Shown here: positions 25,897-33,814 of the stretch, piece by piece
Position numbering within the stretch: the first letter of the stretch is position 1
Layout of the letters: each line of letters starts with the position of its first letter
Assembly (NCBI RefSeq): GCF_042650605.1
Contig: NZ_JBHSBN010000001.1
Coordinates: forward strand, 124,001-188,000
Direction of reading: 5' to 3'
DNA length: 64,000 nt
Source: Micromonospora_J zhanjiangensis
Lineage (GTDB): Bacteria; Actinomycetota; Actinomycetes; Mycobacteriales; Micromonosporaceae
Notes under the pieces: model-generated
What the model saw: the letters and a program-made list of their open reading frames with translations, nothing else
Databases searched by the model: none
Told to the model about the DNA's origin: nothing
Program-made: the position numbers and the translations under genes

Positions 25897-27012
25897 TCAG
25901 TCGACCCAGGCGCCGGCGCGCATGACCCGGACCACCTGCAGGTCGTCGTCCAGGACCACCAGGTCGGCCCGCCAGCCGGCCAGCAGCGAGCCGACCTGGT
26001 GGTCCAGGCCGAGCGCCCGGGCCGGGGTGGCGGAGGCCATCCGGGAGGCGTCCGGGACGGCGATGCCCGCCCCGACGGCCCGGCGCAGGGCGGCGTCCAT
26101 GGTCAGGGTGCTGCCCGCGATCGGGCCGGGCGTACCGTCCGGGTTCGCCAGCCGGGCGACCTGGTCGGCGACCAGCACCGCCTGACCGCCCAGTTCATAC
26201 TCGCCGTCCGGCATACCGGCCGCGGACATCGCGTCGGTGACCAGGGCGGCCCGGTCCGGTCCGGTGACCGTGGCGGCGAAGGCCAGCGTGCCGTCGTGCA
26301 GGTGCACCCCGTCGGCGACCAGCTCGCAGATCACCTCGTCGGAGCCGAGCAGGGCGTACACCGGGCCGGGCTCGCGGTGGTGCGGCGGCCGCATGCCGTT
26401 GAAGACGTGGGTGCCGACGGCCGCGCCGGCCGCGACCGCGGCGCAGGTCTGGTCGTACGTGGCGTCGGTGTGCCCGATCGCCGCCACCACCCGGTTCTCC
26501 GTCAGGAACCGGACCGCGTCGAGCGCGCCGGCACGTTCCGGGGCCAGGGTGACCATCCGGACCGCGCCGCCGCCGAGATCGATCAGTTCGCGCAGTTCCT
26601 CGATCGACGGGTCGCGCAGGTGAGCCGGGTTCTGCGCCCCGCAGCGCGCCGTCGACAGGTACGGCCCCTCGAAGTGGAGACCGGCGATCACCCGCTCGGT
26701 GACCAGCGGGGACAGCGCCGCGGTGGCGTCCCGCATCAGCTCGAAGGGCGAGCTGACCAGGCTGGCCAGCATGGTGGTCGTGCCGTGTCGCAGGTGGAAG
26801 TCGGCCGCGGCCCGGGCCTCGTCGACGTCCCCGGTGGTGAAGGTGTGCCCGCCCCCGCCGTGGGTGTGGATGTCGACGAAGCCGGGCAGGATCCAGTGCC
26901 CGTCCCGGACGCTCGGATACTCGGCCACCGCGGTGATCCGCTCACCGTCGGTCTCCACGCAGCCCTGTCGGATGACCCCGGACGGGGTGACCACCTTGCC
27001 GTTGACCCGCAC
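25897..27012 (-). CDS. nagA: N-acetylglucosamine-6-phosphate deacetylase
   Basis: Amidohydrolase converting GlcNAc-6-P to GlcN-6-P plus acetate, 371 aa. Metal and active-site motifs are all present: DIHTHGGGGHTF, GLHFEGPYLS, AIGHTDATYDQ, THVFNGMRPPHHREPG and LVTDAMSAAGMPDG (catalytic Asp). GTG 27012 has AGGAGG about 10 nt upstream. Last gene of the SIS-ROK-NagA operon. Together they would phosphorylate, deacetylate and isomerise amino sugars. Confidence 0.95.
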   Translation of the reverse strand: MRVNGKVVTPSGVIRQGCVETDGERITAVAEYPSVRDGHWILPGFVDIHTHGGGGHTFTTGDVDEARAAADFHLRHGTTTMLASLVSSPFELMRDATAALSPLVTERVIAGLHFEGPYLSTARCGAQNPAHLRDPSIEELRELIDLGGGAVRMVTLAPERAGALDAVRFLTENRVVAAIGHTDATYDQTCAAVAAGAAVGTHVFNGMRPPHHREPGPVYALLGSDEVICELVADGVHLHDGTLAFAATVTGPDRAALVTDAMSAAGMPDGEYELGGQAVLVADQVARLANPDGTPGPIAGSTLTMDAALRRAVGAGIAVPDASRMASATPARALGLDHQVGSLLAGWRADLVVLDDDLQVVRVMRAGAWVD

Positions 27013-27028
27013 TGTCTACCGCACCTCC

Positions 27029-27982
27029 TCAAGTGTCGAGGGCGAGCAGGGCCGCGCCCAGGCAGCCGGCCTCGTCGCCGAGCGTCGCGCGGACCAGTCG
27101 CGGCTCGCGATGGAAGGTCAGTCGGTGCCGCAGCGCCACCCGTAACGGGTCGAGCAGGTCGGCGCCGGCCTCGGCCAGTCCACCACCGAGGACGATGGTC
27201 CGTACGTCGAGGAGGGCCTGTGCGACGACCAGGCCGTCGGCGAGGGCGTCCACCGTCTCGGCCCACACCCGGACGGCGGCCGGTTCGCCGGCGCGGGCCA
27301 GGGCGGCCACCTCGGCGGCGGTCGCCGGCGTGCCGGTCAGCTCGGCGTACCGCCGGCCCACCCCGGCCGCAGATGCTACCGCCTCCAGACAGCCGGACTG
27401 GCCGCAGCCACAGCGCGGCCCGCCGGGACGTACCACGACGTGACCCAGCTCGCCGGCGGCGCCGTGCGCGCCGGCCGCGGCGGCGCCGCCGACCACGTGC
27501 GCGGCGGCGATGCCGGTGCCGATCGCGACGAACAGCACGTGGTCCTCGCCCCGCCCGGCACCCAGCCGGGCCTCGGCCAGGCCGCCGGTCCGCACGTCGT
27601 GGCCGAGCGCCGCCGGCAGGCCGAGCCGCGCGCCGACCAGGTCCCGCAGCGGTACGTCCCGGAAGCCCAGGTTCGCCGACCAGACGGCCACCCCGGCGGC
27701 CTCGTCCACCACCCCGGGTACCGCGAGGCCCACCGCGACCGGGGTGTCACCGGCGGCCCGGGCCCGGTCGGCCAGTCCGGCCGCCACCGTCACGATCGTG
27801 TCGACCACCGCGTCGGCTCCCCGGTCGGCGCCGGTGGGGTGCCGTTCGAGGTGCCGGGGGGTGCCGTCCAGGTCGACCAGGGCGCACTTGATCCCGGTGC
27901 CGCCGACGTCGAGCGCGACGACGACCGTGCCGTCGGGGGATTCCGCTCGGACGTCGCCCGGCGACGGTTGATCCACTGCCAC
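27029..27982 (-). CDS. ROK family sugar kinase
   Basis: 317-aa kinase, probably for N-acetylglucosamine or a related amino sugar given its neighbours. The ATP-binding DVGGTGIKCALVDLDGT is near residue 28, and the ROK zinc motif CGCGQSGCLEAVAS is present with all three Cys. The sugar-binding segment AAGELGHVVVRPGG carries the ExGH motif. Start GTG 27982 is 11 bp after the SIS stop; GTG 27976 is also possible. Confidence 0.9.
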   Translation of the reverse strand: MAVDQPSPGDVRAESPDGTVVVALDVGGTGIKCALVDLDGTPRHLERHPTGADRGADAVVDTIVTVAAGLADRARAAGDTPVAVGLAVPGVVDEAAGVAVWSANLGFRDVPLRDLVGARLGLPAALGHDVRTGGLAEARLGAGRGEDHVLFVAIGTGIAAAHVVGGAAAAGAHGAAGELGHVVVRPGGPRCGCGQSGCLEAVASAAGVGRRYAELTGTPATAAEVAALARAGEPAAVRVWAETVDALADGLVVAQALLDVRTIVLGGGLAEAGADLLDPLRVALRHRLTFHREPRLVRATLGDEAGCLGAALLALDT

Positions 27983-27993
27983 CTGCGGGCCGG

Positions 27994-28923
27994 TCAGGTG
28001 AGCACGACGGAGCGGGTGAGGTGCCGCGGCGCGTCCGGGTCCAGACCCCGGCTGGCGGCCAGCGCCACCGCGAACCGCTGGGCCAGGATCAGGTCGGCCA
28101 TCGGGTCCAGCGGGGTACGCCCGGCGGCCCAGGAACCGAGCACGGTGTGGCGGCCGTGGGTGCGGCTGTGCACGAAGACCGCCCCGGTCGCCGCGATGTC
28201 CTCGGCCAGCCCGGCCGGGATCTCGCCGAACGCCCAGACCAGCCGGCCCGGTCCGGCGACCGAGATCGGGCCGTGCCGGTAGTCCATCGCCGGGTACGCC
28301 TCGGACCAGAAGGTCGCGGCCTCCCGGCACTTGAGGGCGGCCTCGTGGGCCAGCCCGACGGTCCAGCCGCGGCCGAGGAAGGTCGCCTGTTCCACCCGGC
28401 GCGGGTCGATCGGCAGCGGGGCCCGCACGGCCACCTCGGCGTCCGCGGCCAGCGTCGACACCTTCGCGCCCAGGTGGGCGCGGAGCAGGGCGAGCGCGCT
28501 GGTGGCGAAGCGGGTCTGCACCACGGCCCGCTCGTTGGCGAACGGCATCGCCAGCACGTCGGTGGCCAGCCGGGCGGCGGGCGCCGCCGGGTCGCCGACC
28601 AGCACCGTGCTCGGGGTACGCCCGGCGAGGCCGGACAGCAGGTCGGTGACCTCGGTGGTGGTGCCGGACCGGGTGATCGCGAGGACCCGGTCGTACCGCC
28701 GCCCGGTGGGGAACTCGGACGCCTGGAACGCGTCGGTCTCGCCCTGTCCGGCGCTCTCCCGCAGGCCGGCGTAGGCCATCGCGACGAACCAGGAGGTGCC
28801 GCAGCCGACCACGGCCACCCGCTCGCCCGGTCGGGGCAGGGCGGCGGCCGATCCGGCGGCGAGCGCGCCGGCTTCGAGCCAGCATTCGGGCTGGCTGGCG
28901 ATCTCCGCGTCGACGTACGACAT
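27994..28923 (-). CDS. SIS-domain sugar isomerase/deaminase (AgaS/GlmS-like)
   Basis: 309-aa protein with two SIS domains (VAVVGCGTSWFVAMAYAGLRES and ATFLGRGWTVGLAHEAALKCREA). The conserved EAYPAMDYRHGPIS ends the second domain as in GlmS and AgaS. Probably acts on a hexosamine-6-phosphate (isomerisation or deamination) after the kinase and NagA steps. ATG 28923 has GAGGAG 6 nt upstream. First gene of the operon, divergent from the DeoR regulator. Confidence 0.88.
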   Translation of the reverse strand: MSYVDAEIASQPECWLEAGALAAGSAAALPRPGERVAVVGCGTSWFVAMAYAGLRESAGQGETDAFQASEFPTGRRYDRVLAITRSGTTTEVTDLLSGLAGRTPSTVLVGDPAAPAARLATDVLAMPFANERAVVQTRFATSALALLRAHLGAKVSTLAADAEVAVRAPLPIDPRRVEQATFLGRGWTVGLAHEAALKCREAATFWSEAYPAMDYRHGPISVAGPGRLVWAFGEIPAGLAEDIAATGAVFVHSRTHGRHTVLGSWAAGRTPLDPMADLILAQRFAVALAASRGLDPDAPRHLTRSVVLT

Positions 28924-29020
28924 GCAGGGCTCCTCGCGGACGCGCGCTCTGCGCAATACGGTTCGGACAGGCCTTCTTTCGCGCGTCATTCTGCGTGAAA
29001 TTCGCCGACCCTGGCAACAT

Positions 29021-29083
29021 TTTGCTCGATCGCGCAGGTCAGCCGTTTGCGCGGCGAGGTTTTGCGCACTATTGTGCACGCAA
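29021..29083. promoter_or_regulatory. Candidate DeoR operator region
   Basis: TTTGC recurs at 29021, TTTGCGC at 29046 and TTTGCGCAC at 29061. The last forms an imperfect palindrome with GCACGCAA (to 29083). These A/T-rich repeats lie between the divergent amino-sugar operon and the DeoR gene, where such a regulator normally binds. Confidence 0.4.
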
Positions 29084-29112
29084 TCACTCACCGTCCGTGC
29101 ATGGAGGCCGCG

Positions 29113-29898
29113 GTGGACCGGTACGCCAGGTGGAACGCGCTGCTCGAACTGCTGACCGACAGTGGCCGGGTGAGCGTGGAGGACGCGGCGAACCGGTTGG
29201 CCGTCTCGCAGGCCACCATCCGTCGGGACTTCGACCAACTCGCCCAGCAGCAGATGATCACCCGTACCCGGGGCGGTGCGGTGGCGAACGGGGTCTCCTA
29301 CGACCTGCCGCTGCGCTACAAGACGGCCAAGCACTCCGCCGAGAAGCAGCGGATCGGTACGGCCGCCGCCGCCCTGGTCTCGCCGGGCATGGTGGTCGGT
29401 CTCAACGGCGGCACCACCACCACCGAGGTGGCCCGGGCGCTGGCCGTCCGCCCCGACCTGAACACCAGCGCCGAGGGCGCGCAGCTGACCGTGGTGACCA
29501 ACGCCCTGAACATCGCCAACGAGTTGCTGGTCCGCTCCCGGATGAAGGTGGTGGTGGCCGGCGGGGTGGTCCGCCCGCAGTCGTTCGAGCTGGTCGGTCC
29601 GCTCGGCGGCGCGCTGCTGCGCGAGGTGACCCTGGACGTGGTGCTGCTCGGGGTGGACGCGATCGACCCGCAACTCGGCGCGGCGGCCCACCACGAGGGC
29701 GAGGCGTCGATGAACAACCTGATGGTGGCCCGGGCGAAGCGGGTGGTCATCATCGCCGACTCGTCCAAGCTGGGCGGTCACGCGTTCGCCCGGATCTGCC
29801 CGGTGGAGCGGGTGGAAACCCTGGTCACCGACTCCGGCGCCGATCCGGCGGTGGTCCGCGCCTTCGCCGACGCGGGCGTGCAGGTCATCACCGCCTGA
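29113..29898 (+). CDS. DeoR/GlpR family regulator of amino-sugar operon
   Basis: 261-aa repressor. The N-terminal HTH reads RVSVEDAANRLAVSQATIRRDFDQLAQQQMITRTRGGAV. The C-terminal DeoRC sensor has GLNGGTTTTEVARAL, TVVTNALNIANEL and LLGVDAID. I chose GTG 29113 because GGAGG lies 5 nt before it; ATG 29101 contains that RBS. It is divergent from SIS-ROK-NagA, so it probably represses that operon and responds to a sugar phosphate (family inference). Confidence 0.9.
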   Translation: MDRYARWNALLELLTDSGRVSVEDAANRLAVSQATIRRDFDQLAQQQMITRTRGGAVANGVSYDLPLRYKTAKHSAEKQRIGTAAAALVSPGMVVGLNGGTTTTEVARALAVRPDLNTSAEGAQLTVVTNALNIANELLVRSRMKVVVAGGVVRPQSFELVGPLGGALLREVTLDVVLLGVDAIDPQLGAAAHHEGEASMNNLMVARAKRVVIIADSSKLGGHAFARICPVERVETLVTDSGADPAVVRAFADAGVQVITA

Positions 29899-30000
29899 AC
29901 CTTTACCCCGTTCTGTCCGTTCCGGGTGGACGGGCACCGGACCTGATGCATACCGGGTATGGTGTCGCCTGTCATATCACTCCGACTCCGGGAGCTCGGC

Positions 30001-31005
30001 TTGACTGCCGTACTCGAGATCGAAGGTCTCCGGAAGACCTACAAGAGCAGACGCCGGGGCACCCGGCAGGCCCTCGACGGCTTCGACATGCTTGTCGAAC
30101 AGGGCCAGGTGCACGGCTTCCTGGGGCCCAACGGCTCCGGCAAGACCACCACCCTGCGTACGCTGCTCGGGCTGATCAAGCCCAACGGCGGCCGGATGCG
30201 CATCCTCGGCCAGGATGTCCCCGCCGCGCTGCCCGACGTCGCCGGCCAGGTCGGCGCCATCGTGGAGAGCCCGCAGTTCTTCCCGCACTTCACCGCCCAG
30301 GACACGCTGTCCCTGCTGGCCGGGGCCGGCGACGTGGCGCAGAGCCGGGTCGCCGAGGTGCTGGAACTGGTCGGCCTGCGGGACCGCGCCAAGGAACGGG
30401 TCAAGACGTACTCGCTGGGCATGAAGCAGCGGCTCGCGGTGGCGTCCGCACTGCTGAAGAACCCGAAGCTGCTGATCCTGGACGAGCCGGCGAACGGCCT
30501 CGACCCGGGCGGCATCCGGGAGATGCGGGCGCTGATGCGCCGGCTGGCCGAGTCCGGCATGACCGTCGTGCTGTCCAGCCACATCCTCGGCGAGGTGCAG
30601 CTCATCTGCGACTCGGTCACCATCATCTCGCTGGGCCGCCGGGTCGCCGCCGGCCCGGTCGCCGAGGTGCTCGCCCGACACGCCGGCAACGGCGTACGGG
30701 TCCGGCTGGAGGCGGTCACCGACCTGCCGCTGGCCGCCGAGGCGCTGACCGCCTCCGGCGCCCAGGTCACCACCGCCGACGACCACCTGATGGTGCACGG
30801 CGTCGACAAGCCGGCGCTGATCACCCGTACGCTGGCCGGCCGCGACCTCTACGTCAGCGAGCTGGCGCCGGTCGCCGTCGACCTGGAGAGCGTCTTCCTG
30901 GAGCTGACCGCCACCGCGCCGGTGCCCGGGCAGAACCGGCAGGTCGACCAGTCCGCGGTGGCCGGCGAGCCGACCGCACCGGCCCAGGGAGGTTGGGGAG
31001 TATGA
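30001..31005 (+). CDS. ABC transporter ATP-binding protein
   Basis: 334-aa ATPase of a CcmA/DrrA-type exporter. Walker A FLGPNGSGKTTT, signature YSLGMKQRLAVA, Walker B LLILDEPANGLDP and H-loop LSSHIL are intact. TTG 30001 has GGGAG 6 nt upstream; GTG 29959 region starts look weaker. Its TGA overlaps the permease ATG by 4 bp. Likely exports a hydrophobic compound or drug; substrate unknown. Confidence 0.9.
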   Translation: MTAVLEIEGLRKTYKSRRRGTRQALDGFDMLVEQGQVHGFLGPNGSGKTTTLRTLLGLIKPNGGRMRILGQDVPAALPDVAGQVGAIVESPQFFPHFTAQDTLSLLAGAGDVAQSRVAEVLELVGLRDRAKERVKTYSLGMKQRLAVASALLKNPKLLILDEPANGLDPGGIREMRALMRRLAESGMTVVLSSHILGEVQLICDSVTIISLGRRVAAGPVAEVLARHAGNGVRVRLEAVTDLPLAAEALTASGAQVTTADDHLMVHGVDKPALITRTLAGRDLYVSELAPVAVDLESVFLELTATAPVPGQNRQVDQSAVAGEPTAPAQGGWGV

Positions 31006-32015
31006 GCCTCTACAAGACCGAGTTGCGCCGGCTGCGCAAGCGGCGGTTCGTCCGCTACCTGACGCTGGCCGGGCTGCTGATCCTGCTCGCGGTGGCGGCC
31101 GGCACCTTCCTCACCAACCAGAAGATCGGCCCGGCCCAGCGGGCCGCCGCCGAACAGGAGGCCCAGGCGCAGTACCAGGAATCCGTCCGGGGCGCCGAGC
31201 AGTTCAAGAAGGAGTGCCAGCAGGCCAAGGCCGCCGGCTCCAAGGACGACCACTTTCCGTCCGACTGCGAGCAGATCACCCCGCCCACCCAGGACAGCTT
31301 CCAGGCCGCCTGGTTCATGCCGGCCACCTTCGACTTCCGGGGCAAGTTCGAGGTCATGATCACCGCGTTCGCGGGGATCCTCGCCCTGGTCGCGTTCGCC
31401 GCGGGCGCGTCCTTCGTGGGCGCCGAGTGGAACACCGGCGGGATGATGAACCTGCTGCTCTGGCGACCCCAGCGGCTCAAGGTACTGTTGATCAAGCTTG
31501 GCGCGCTGCTGTCCGCGACGCTCGGCGTCACCGTGCTGGCGGCCGCCGCCTGGACCGGGATCTTCTGGCTCATCGCCAACCTGCGCGGCAGCACCGAGAA
31601 GATGACCTCGGGGGTCTGGCAGTCGTTCGGGCTGACCGGCCTGCGTGGCGTGGCCCTGGTGCTGGTGGCCGGGATCGTCGGCTTCGCGCTGGCCTCGCTC
31701 GGCCGGAACACGGCGCTGGCGCTCGGTGGTGCGCTCGGCGTGGCCGTCGTCGGCCAGTTCGGCCTCGGCATCCTGCTGTCGATGGCCAACGTCAAGTTCA
31801 CCGAGGCGTACCTGCTGCCGACGTACCTGTTGGCCTGGATGCAGAAGAAGATCGAGTTGCAGAACTGGAACTCCTGCAACGCCTCGTACTCCGGCGAGTG
31901 CAAGCCGGAGACCTTCGAGATCACCTGGCAGATGTCCTCGACCCTGCTGGTGGTCGGCGTGGTGCTGACCCTCGGCGCGGCGATGTGGACGATGCGCCGG
32001 CGCGACATCACCTGA
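31002..32015 (+). CDS. ABC-2 type permease
   Basis: 337-aa partner of the ATPase. An N-terminal helix (YLTLAGLLILLAVAAGTFLT) is followed by a long extracytoplasmic loop with four Cys-bearing charged segments (QFKKECQQAKAAG...SDCEQITPP), then five helices including VMITAFAGILALVAFAAGASFVG and the C-terminal STLLVVGVVLTLGAAMW. The layout is typical of ABC-2 exporters. ATG 31002 overlaps the ATPase stop. A strong hairpin terminator follows. Confidence 0.88.
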   Translation: MSLYKTELRRLRKRRFVRYLTLAGLLILLAVAAGTFLTNQKIGPAQRAAAEQEAQAQYQESVRGAEQFKKECQQAKAAGSKDDHFPSDCEQITPPTQDSFQAAWFMPATFDFRGKFEVMITAFAGILALVAFAAGASFVGAEWNTGGMMNLLLWRPQRLKVLLIKLGALLSATLGVTVLAAAAWTGIFWLIANLRGSTEKMTSGVWQSFGLTGLRGVALVLVAGIVGFALASLGRNTALALGGALGVAVVGQFGLGILLSMANVKFTEAYLLPTYLLAWMQKKIELQNWNSCNASYSGECKPETFEITWQMSSTLLVVGVVLTLGAAMWTMRRRDIT

Positions 32016-32034
32016 CCGGCGAGCGGTCCGACCG

Positions 32035-32072
32035 ACCGCGGTACGGGGGCGGCAGCGTCCCCGTACCGCGGT
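32035..32072 (+). terminator. Terminator of the ABC exporter operon
   Basis: Perfect 14-bp arms (ACCGCGGTACGGGG at 32035-32048, complement 32059-32072) with a 10-nt loop, 20 bp after the permease stop. Confidence 0.85.
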
Positions 32073-32138
32073 TGCTGCGTGCCCGGCCCGGTCCGACTAG
32101 GCTGATGGACCCAGCTCACCCGACCGTTGAGGAGCGCC

Positions 32139-32630
32139 GTGCAGCCCGCCCGCGACGCGCGGCAGGTCGACGAGTCGACCACCGGACCGGTGGCCGGGCC
32201 GGCAGGTCCGGCGGGCCCGGTGGCTGCGGGCCCGGCACCGGTGCCCGCCCCGCGCCCGGCGACCGAGGCGTCGGCGCCACCCGTTCCCGGCCAGCCGGTG
32301 CCGGCCCAGCCGGGCCCGGACGACGCGGCCGACACCGCCGGCACCGCCGAGATCGACGACCCGCGGCCGGGCGAGGCGAAACCCGAGGCGGGCGCGCCGG
32401 CGGCGCTGACCGAGCGGGACCGGCGGATCCTCGCCTTCGAGCGGCAGTGGTGGAAGCACGCCGGGGCCAAGGAGCAGGCCATCCGGGACACCTTCGACCT
32501 CTCGGGCACCCGCTACTACCAACTGCTCAACGGGCTGCTCGACAATCCCGCGGCGCTGGCCGCCGAGCCGGTGCTGATCGGCCGGCTGCGTCGGCTGCGG
32601 GCCACCCGCAGCCGTACCCGTCGGCGGTGA
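32139..32630 (+). CDS. DUF3263 protein
   Basis: 163-aa actinomycete protein. A 90-residue Pro/Ala-rich, probably disordered N-terminus leads to the DUF3263 domain: LTERDRRILAFERQWWKHAGAKEQAIRDTFDLSGTRYYQLLNGLLDNPAAL. That domain resembles a small HTH, suggesting DNA binding. GTG 32139 has TGAGGAG upstream. Its stop is 4 bp from the convergent small membrane protein gene. Confidence 0.87.
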   Translation: MQPARDARQVDESTTGPVAGPAGPAGPVAAGPAPVPAPRPATEASAPPVPGQPVPAQPGPDDAADTAGTAEIDDPRPGEAKPEAGAPAALTERDRRILAFERQWWKHAGAKEQAIRDTFDLSGTRYYQLLNGLLDNPAALAAEPVLIGRLRRLRATRSRTRRR

Positions 32631-32634
32631 GCGA

Positions 32635-32847
32635 CTACTTCTCGTAGGTGCGCAGTGCGTTGCCCAGGCCGATGAAGGTGGGCGCCCACTCGCCGACGAA
32701 GATGCCCCACCGGTCGGCCCGGTCCACCCCGGCGTGCTCGAACTTCTGCGAGATCGCCCAGCAGACGACCGAGATACCGATGCTGGCGAAGCCCGCCATA
32801 TACATGTGTTCGGACCGCAGGCCCCGCTCGTGCAGCATTTCCACCAT
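32635..32847 (-). CDS. Small actinomycete protein with a membrane segment
   Basis: 70 aa: a short cytoplasmic start (MVEMLHERGLRSEH), a hydrophobic helix (MYMAGFASIGISVVCWAIS) and WGIFVGEWAPTFIGLGNALR at the end, probably membrane-associated. ATG 32847 has GAGGAGGGG upstream. Function unknown; small proteins of this appearance are common in actinomycetes. Convergent with DUF3263. Confidence 0.72.
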   Translation of the reverse strand: MVEMLHERGLRSEHMYMAGFASIGISVVCWAISQKFEHAGVDRADRWGIFVGEWAPTFIGLGNALRTYEK

Positions 32848-32963
32848 CGTCCGCACCCCCTCCTCGTGGAGCCGGCCGCGCCGACCGTGCCGGCTCCGCC
32901 GATTCACTACCGAACGTGATTTTGACGCTACCCGTCGGCGTGATGTCCGTCCCCGCGTTGTCC

Positions 32964-33023
32964 GGATCCGCCGCCGGATCCGCCGCCGGATCCGCCGCCG
33001 GATCCGCCGCCGGATCCGCCGCC
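32964..33023. repeat. Five tandem copies of GGATCCGCCGCC
   Basis: Exact 12-bp units from 32964 to 33023 in the stretch 32848-33256 that has no convincing gene. Because the unit is a multiple of three, open frames run through it in several directions (for example Gly-Ser-Ala-Ala repeats on the plus strand), but I see no supported gene. Likely a variable-number repeat. Confidence 0.85.
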
Positions 33024-33256
33024 GGCCCGGACGGCCGGGCAACCGGTACGACCATGTCCGCCCTGTTCGGCCCCGATGGCCGGATCCGGACGGCGCAGGG
33101 TAGCGGTTCCGGCGCCTCGGGGTGTGCCGTCGTGAGTCGGGACACGGCCGCCCGGTCACCCACCGTGGCCCACCAGCCAGTCTTGCCGACCGCTCGGCGG
33201 GGATCGCTGGAAACGGCTGGACGGCTCGACGCGTGCGGGGAAAACTCCCGCTCGTG

Positions 33257-33748
33257 GTGAGCGATGTCCGGCTGACGCCGGTTGACGAGAGGACCCTGGA
33301 ACCGTTGCTGTCGGTAGCCGTCGCCGAGGCGGAGCCGGGTGACGTGATGCCGCCGGTCGACGCGCCGGCCGGCTGGTCCCAGGCCCGGCGGGAGGCGTTC
33401 CGCGAGTTCCACCGGGCCAGCTACGGCGGCCTGGACGGACCGACCCGCACCCTGATGTACGCCATCGAGGCCGGCGGTCAGGTGGTCGGCATGATCCGGA
33501 TGACCCGTCGGGACGAGCGGGAAACCCTGGAGACCGGCATCTGGCTCGGCCGTTCGGCCCGGGGCCAGGGCATCGGGTTCGCCGCGCTGCGCGCGCTGCT
33601 GGACGAGGCAGCCCAGGTCGGCGCCCAGGTGGTGGTGGCCGACACCACCGCGGGCAACTCGGCGGCGCTCGGCGTGCTGCACCGCTGCGGCGCGCTGATC
33701 AAGCGGGAGGGCGACACCGTCCGGGCCGAACTACGCCTGCACGACTGA
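33257..33748 (+). CDS. GNAT family N-acetyltransferase
   Basis: 163-aa acetyltransferase. Motif A reads LETGIWLGRSARGQGIGFAALRALL (R-G-Q-G-I-G acetyl-CoA loop), and the ending ADTTAGNSAALGVLHRCGALIKREGDTVRAEL is motif B. Closest in style to RimJ/RimL-type enzymes, so the acceptor may be a protein N-terminus or an amino acid; unknown. GTG 33257 or 33254 are both possible. Convergent with the biosynthetic operon. Confidence 0.85.
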   Translation: MSDVRLTPVDERTLEPLLSVAVAEAEPGDVMPPVDAPAGWSQARREAFREFHRASYGGLDGPTRTLMYAIEAGGQVVGMIRMTRRDERETLETGIWLGRSARGQGIGFAALRALLDEAAQVGAQVVVADTTAGNSAALGVLHRCGALIKREGDTVRAELRLHD

Positions 33749-33752
33749 CACC

Positions 33753-33780
33753 GACCCGGCGGAGCGGGCGCCGCCGGGTC
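33753..33780. terminator. Bidirectional terminator at the end of the biosynthetic operon
   Basis: GACCCGGCGG (33753-33762) and its exact complement (33771-33780) form a 10-bp stem with an 8-nt loop in the 66-bp spacer between the convergent GNAT gene and amidase 1. Confidence 0.7.
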
Positions 33781-33814
33781 GTCGCCGGCCCGGCCGCCGC
33801 CCGCCGCCCGCCGG

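Noticed and set aside
32916..33260. Plus-strand frame encoding Gly-Ser-Ala-Ala repeats
   Set aside because: Open only because of the 12-bp repeat; no RBS and no domain.
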